The position numbers and the translations under genes are program-made. The notes beneath the pieces were generated by a model, which saw only the letters and a program-made list of their open reading frames with translations, searched no databases and was not told where the DNA came from. Positions 6,278-8,789 of a DNA stretch of 8,789 nucleotides are shown here, piece after piece. Positions within the stretch are counted from its first letter, which is position 1; every line of letters starts with the position of its first letter. Source of the stretch: Oribacterium sp. UBA5894 (GTDB taxonomy: Bacteria; Bacillota; Clostridia; Lachnospirales; Lachnospiraceae); contig DJEQ01000089.1 of assembly GCA_002431355.1 (NCBI GenBank), positions 1,320 to 10,108 on the forward strand, given 5' to 3'.

Positions 6278-7780
6278 ATGGTTACCAATGATAAGGGTGC
6301 AGTAAGCTTAAAGCATGCTGTCATCGAGGGCCTCGCGCGTGAGCTCTGGGAGCATGACTCCATCACGCCGGAAGCCGAAAATCAGCTGATTATGTCCATC
6401 TCTCCGGGACCTCACGCCACATGGCGCTGCTGTGTTTACAAGGAGCGTGAGATTCTGAGATGGAGAATCCGTCTGTCCGAGAACATGGATGCGAACCCAT
6501 ATGCGACCGAGAAGAACCCGAACGTCGTACAGGTCATCGATCCGGCCTGTGAGGAGTGCCCGCTGTCCAGCTATTCTGTCACCGATAACTGTCGTCTCTG
6601 CCTCGGCAAGGCCTGCCAGAACAGCTGCCGCTTCGGTGCGATTACCATGACCGAGACGAGAGCCCACATTGACCCGAACAAGTGTAAGGAATGTGGTATG
6701 TGTGCCAATGCGTGTCCGTATGGTGCCATCGCGCACCTGGTTCGGCCATGCCGGAAGCCATGTCCGGTCAATGCCATCAGCTACGATGAGAACGGCATCT
6801 GCAAGATCGACGATACGAAGTGCATCCGCTGCGGTCAGTGCATTCACAGCTGTCCGTTCGGTGCCATTGCATCGAAGGTTGATGTCCTCGATGTCATTCG
6901 TGACATCAAGGCCGGCAAGGAGGTCTTCGCGATGTGCGCACCGGCCATCGAGGGCCAGTTTGGTAAGGACATTACGATGGGCTCCATCCGGGAGGCACTG
7001 AAGGAGGTCGGCTTCACCGATATGGTGGAGGTCGGACTCGGCGGTGATATGACCGCAGCCTATGAGGCGGCCGAGTGGTCGGAGGCACGGAAGGAAGGCA
7101 AGAAGATGACGACCTCCTGCTGCCCGGCCTTCATCAACATGCTTCGTATGCACTATCCGGAGCAGTTTAAGGAGAACATGTCGGAGACGGTTTCCCCGAT
7201 GTGTGCGATTTCCAGATACCTGAAGGCGACGCACCCAGGCTGCAAGACCGTCTTCATTGGACCGTGCATCGCGAAGAAGTCGGAAGCACATGAGATGGGC
7301 ATCGAGGACAATGCAGACTACGTACTGACCTTCGGCGAGATGACGACCATGATGGCGTCGAAGAATGTCGAGCTGAAGCCAGTCGTGGATCCATATCAGG
7401 AGGCGTCCATCTGGGGCAAGAGCTTCGCAAGCTCCGGTGGTGTTGCGAATGCCGTTATGGAGTGCATGCGCGAGCGGAACGAGGATACGACCGGCATCAA
7501 GCTGCGTGCCGCAGCCGGTGGCAAGGAGTGCACGACGGCGCTGACGCTGCTCAAGCTCGGAAAGCTGCCAGAGGACTTCATTGAGGGCATGGTCTGCGAG
7601 GGCGGCTGCGTGGGTGGCCCAAGTAAGCATAAGACCGAGCTCGAGATCCGGAAGTCCCGTCAGGATCTTCTCGGCCAGGCCGATGAGCGGAAGATCCTGG
7701 AGAATCTCAAGAACTATCCGATGGATAAGTTCTCGATGATTCGTGGACATATGAACCCGCCGCACAGCGAAAACAAGTAA
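6278..7780 (+). CDS. [FeFe] hydrogenase, monomeric group B type
   Basis: A 500-residue cytoplasmic iron-sulfur enzyme for reversible 2H+ + 2e- = H2, normally with ferredoxin. The N-terminus carries family features (SPGPHATWRCCVYKERE). Residues 88-197 are Cys-rich with ferredoxin-type motifs: C91/C94, C105-C108-C113-C117, C136-C139-C142-C146, C158/C162 and C182-C185-C188-C192. The H-cluster motifs are all present: L1 TSCCPAF (279-285), L2 GPCIAKKSE (328-336) and L3 EGMVCEGGCVGGP (436-448). TSCCPAF and GPC in place of TSCCPGW and MPC point to group B rather than the classical group A enzymes. All four H-cluster cysteines (C282, C330, C440, C444) and the neighbouring C281 are intact. AGGAGG sits 7 bases before the ATG. 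Strongly biased codon use (CCG, AAG, ATC, CTG/CTC) suggests high expression. It is a single-gene unit; the HydE/F/G maturases are not here. The usual symbol hydA is withheld because it normally denotes group A. Confidence 0.93.
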   Translation: MVTNDKGAVSLKHAVIEGLARELWEHDSITPEAENQLIMSISPGPHATWRCCVYKEREILRWRIRLSENMDANPYATEKNPNVVQVIDPACEECPLSSYSVTDNCRLCLGKACQNSCRFGAITMTETRAHIDPNKCKECGMCANACPYGAIAHLVRPCRKPCPVNAISYDENGICKIDDTKCIRCGQCIHSCPFGAIASKVDVLDVIRDIKAGKEVFAMCAPAIEGQFGKDITMGSIREALKEVGFTDMVEVGLGGDMTAAYEAAEWSEARKEGKKMTTSCCPAFINMLRMHYPEQFKENMSETVSPMCAISRYLKATHPGCKTVFIGPCIAKKSEAHEMGIEDNADYVLTFGEMTTMMASKNVELKPVVDPYQEASIWGKSFASSGGVANAVMECMRERNEDTTGIKLRAAAGGKECTTALTLLKLGKLPEDFIEGMVCEGGCVGGPSKHKTELEIRKSRQDLLGQADERKILENLKNYPMDKFSMIRGHMNPPHSENK

Positions 7781-7863
7781 ATAAAAAAACGGCCGGAGGG
7801 CGCACCGGTCGTCAGCTGGGCGTTCCACCTATGCCCACGTAAATAAAAAACGGCCGGAGGGCG
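7777..7863. repeat. Direct repeat of terminator stem arm
   Basis: A block of 25-26 bases occurs twice, at 7777-7802 and 7839-7863. Each copy is GTAAATA, an A-run (7 A in the first, 6 in the second), then CGGCCGGAGGGCG. The copies are offset by 62 bases and differ by one A. The similarity continues more weakly, with CACC then GTCAG in both. The first copy includes the hydrogenase stop codon. It looks like a diverged duplication of a terminator unit, or two insertions of a repeated terminator-like element. Confidence 0.8.
7783..7812 (-). terminator. Second intrinsic terminator, reading leftward
   Basis: ACGGCCGG (7789-7796) pairs with CCGGTCGT (7805-7812) across an 8-base loop; there is one wobble-type position. 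The A-run 7783-7789 gives a U-run only on the minus strand, so it would stop leftward transcripts from the phosphatase gene before they run antisense into the hydrogenase. On the plus strand no U-run follows the hairpin. Confidence 0.6.
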
Positions 7864-7919
7864 TGCACCAGAAGTCAGTACTCGCGTATGGCTTCTGGCG
7901 CACGCCCTCCGGCCGTTTT
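7841..7919. terminator. Bidirectional terminator with a 28-bp stem
   Basis: Arms 7847-7874 and 7892-7919 are complementary over 28 positions with a single A/C mismatch and enclose a 17-base loop. Rightward the stem is followed by TTTTC and AT-rich sequence (hydrogenase transcripts). Leftward it is followed by a U-rich run from the A-run 7841-7850 (phosphatase transcripts). It sits between convergent genes, 4 bases from the phosphatase stop codon. The stem is much longer than most intrinsic terminators. Confidence 0.85.
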
Positions 7920-7923
7920 CAAT

Positions 7924-8598
7924 TTAATTTCGTGGACGGTGAGTGCCGAGACCCTCGACGGTCTCCGTCTGGTTGATGAGGTCGATGACCTTCTCGATGC
8001 TGAGCTTTCCGTCCTTCAGCTCGACGATCATCGCACCACAGTTCGGGACGATCCCGCCGTCCCAGTAGTCGGCATCGCTCAGATTCTGAATAAGGCTCTC
8101 GATGCCGCGAAGGATGCCGCCATGGCAGGTGATGAGCACGCGCTCATATTTTCCTTCATTTGGATAGATTTCGGTTTCAAGAAAATGCTCGATGCGGCGC
8201 TTCACATCGCGGACCGATTCGCCGCCTGGCAGTGGTGCCACCGTATCCGGATAGGCAAACCAGCGCTTCAGATGCTGGAGCACGTCGCGCTCGGCATCGG
8301 TATGTGGCACATCGTCCCGCATTTCAACGCCCTCGCCTGTGCCGAAGGCAATTTCCTTCAGATCCTCGCAGTCCTCGATCTCGAGACCCGGATGATTCTT
8401 CAGGATGATCTCCGCAGTTTTCCGTGCACGTACGAGTGGACTGGAAAAGGCACGATCGAAATGCACGTCCTTCAGGGCCTCCGCGGCGATGCGCGCACCC
8501 GCGAGTCCTACGTCATTTAAAGGAATATCCTTCTGTCCCTGCAGACGATGCTGCTGGTTCCACATTGTTTCCCCATGTCGAATGATATAAAGTTCCAT
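7924..8598 (-). CDS. Histidine phosphatase family protein (phosphoglycerate-mutase-like)
   Basis: A 224-residue cytoplasmic protein. It opens MELYIIRHGET, with R7 and the phosphate-accepting H8, followed by GQKDIPLNDVG (21-31), SSPLVRARKTA with R57, KEIAFG with the likely acid E82, GGES (125-128) and CHGG with H159. These are the catalytic landmarks of the branch 1 histidine phosphatases (PF00300), and the length is normal. Members include cofactor-dependent mutases, GpmB-like proteins, CobC-type phosphatases and broad sugar-phosphate phosphatases. Sequence alone does not choose between them, and no cobalamin gene is adjacent. The start at 8598 is fixed by AGGAGG 6 bases upstream; an open frame to 8751 is rejected because the predicted promoter lies inside it. 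It is monocistronic and convergent with the hydrogenase. Confidence 0.9.
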   Translation of the reverse strand: MELYIIRHGETMWNQQHRLQGQKDIPLNDVGLAGARIAAEALKDVHFDRAFSSPLVRARKTAEIILKNHPGLEIEDCEDLKEIAFGTGEGVEMRDDVPHTDAERDVLQHLKRWFAYPDTVAPLPGGESVRDVKRRIEHFLETEIYPNEGKYERVLITCHGGILRGIESLIQNLSDADYWDGGIVPNCGAMIVELKDGKLSIEKVIDLINQTETVEGLGTHRPRN

Positions 8599-8645
8599 AA
8601 TCGTCCTCCTCGCTGTCCATAGCTGCGCCATATGCTGGGGTGATC

Positions 8646-8659
8646 TCGGCTGTTGCCGA
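8646..8659 (-). other. Small hairpin in the phosphatase leader
   Basis: Within the roughly 90-base predicted 5' leader, TCGGC and GCCGA form a perfect 5-bp stem with a 4-base loop. No U-run follows and it matches no riboswitch class I recognise, so any regulatory role is open. Confidence 0.3.
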
Positions 8660-8692
8660 AGCGGCTGCCCACGGTGATGCCATGCGCTGACT

Positions 8693-8711
8693 TGAAGTAT
8701 AGCATATTTCA
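8693..8711 (-). promoter_or_regulatory. Phosphatase promoter inside an inverted repeat
   Basis: The minus strand reads TGC-TATACT (8704-8696), an extended -10 identical to that of the chrA-like gene, giving a start near 8689. The plus strand TGAAGTAT-AGC-ATATTTCA (8693-8711) is an inverted repeat with 7 of 8 pairs matching that covers the -10, so a repressor could occlude it. The promoter is more certain than the operator. Confidence 0.5.
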
Positions 8712-8757
8712 GGAAGAAATGGGTAGGGAAGCGTTTACGGAGCGCCTTCAAACATGG

Positions 8758-8763
8758 TATAAA
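8758..8763 (+). promoter_or_regulatory. Possible rightward promoter at the window edge
   Basis: TGG-TATAAA on the plus strand, with TTTACG 18 bases upstream as a weak -35. ACATGGTATA (8752-8761) is identical to ten bases of the hydrogenase promoter (6221-6230). It would drive a gene beyond the right edge; none begins within the window. Confidence 0.35.
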
Positions 8764-8789
8764 TATAGGTAATAGCGTTCGTGAAAAAA

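Noticed and set aside
6308..7828. A 506-codon open frame on the minus strand covering nearly all of the hydrogenase gene
   Set aside because: It is an antisense shadow of a gene with strong codon bias. The product is rich in Arg, Leu and His without recognisable domains, while the plus-strand frame has all hydrogenase motifs.
7888..8520. Plus-strand open frame of 210 codons opposite the phosphatase
   Set aside because: It starts inside the terminator hairpin and is antisense to a gene with all catalytic motifs.
8599..8751. Upstream extension of the phosphatase to a 275-residue protein
   Set aside because: The extension lacks family similarity, the predicted -10 box lies within it, and AGGAGG precedes the ATG at 8598, where the RHGET domain begins.

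Overview
The window looks like chromosome of an anaerobic, fermentative Firmicute, most likely a Lachnospiraceae-type clostridium of moderately high GC. The basis is a group B-type [FeFe] hydrogenase, strong AGGAGG ribosome binding sites, extended -10 promoters and clostridial signalling domains. I see no insertion sequence, phage gene, CRISPR array, tRNA or rRNA.

Layout. (1) 1-233, minus strand: the N-terminal part of a chromate-transporter (ChrA) family protein running off the left edge, with its own promoter near 267-275. (2) 344-5981, minus strand: a three-gene unit transcribed in the order TetR-family regulator, 1272-residue multidomain membrane sensor, BMP-family substrate-binding protein. 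Both junctions are 4-bp ATGA overlaps, and the unit closes with an intrinsic terminator at 301-336. (3) 5982-6277: a 296-bp divergent regulatory region with a tetR promoter and candidate operator on one side and a hydrogenase promoter with inverted repeats on the other. (4) 6278-7780, plus strand: a stand-alone group B-type [FeFe] hydrogenase. (5) 7781-7923: a convergent terminator block with a partly duplicated stem. (6) 7924-8598, minus strand: a histidine-phosphatase (phosphoglycerate-mutase-like) protein. (7) 8599-8789: its leader and promoter, plus a possible outward promoter at the right edge.

The item most worth attention is the three-gene unit. The large protein joins an N-terminal ECF S-component-like membrane domain, a long two-component-regulator-type beta-propeller, a Y_Y_Y domain, a transmembrane helix, a coiled coil and a C-terminal HD-GYP domain. 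HD-GYP domains of this type degrade cyclic di-GMP. It is translationally coupled to a BMP-family solute-binding protein with no ABC ATPase or permease beside it. I infer a ligand-sensing module in which an extracellular solute, perhaps a nucleoside or vitamin, changes cyclic di-GMP turnover, with the TetR protein controlling its expression. The domain assignments rest on sequence motifs I can read; the ligand and the coupling are inference. The hydrogenase would release or take up H2 with ferredoxin as partner; its maturases are not in the window.
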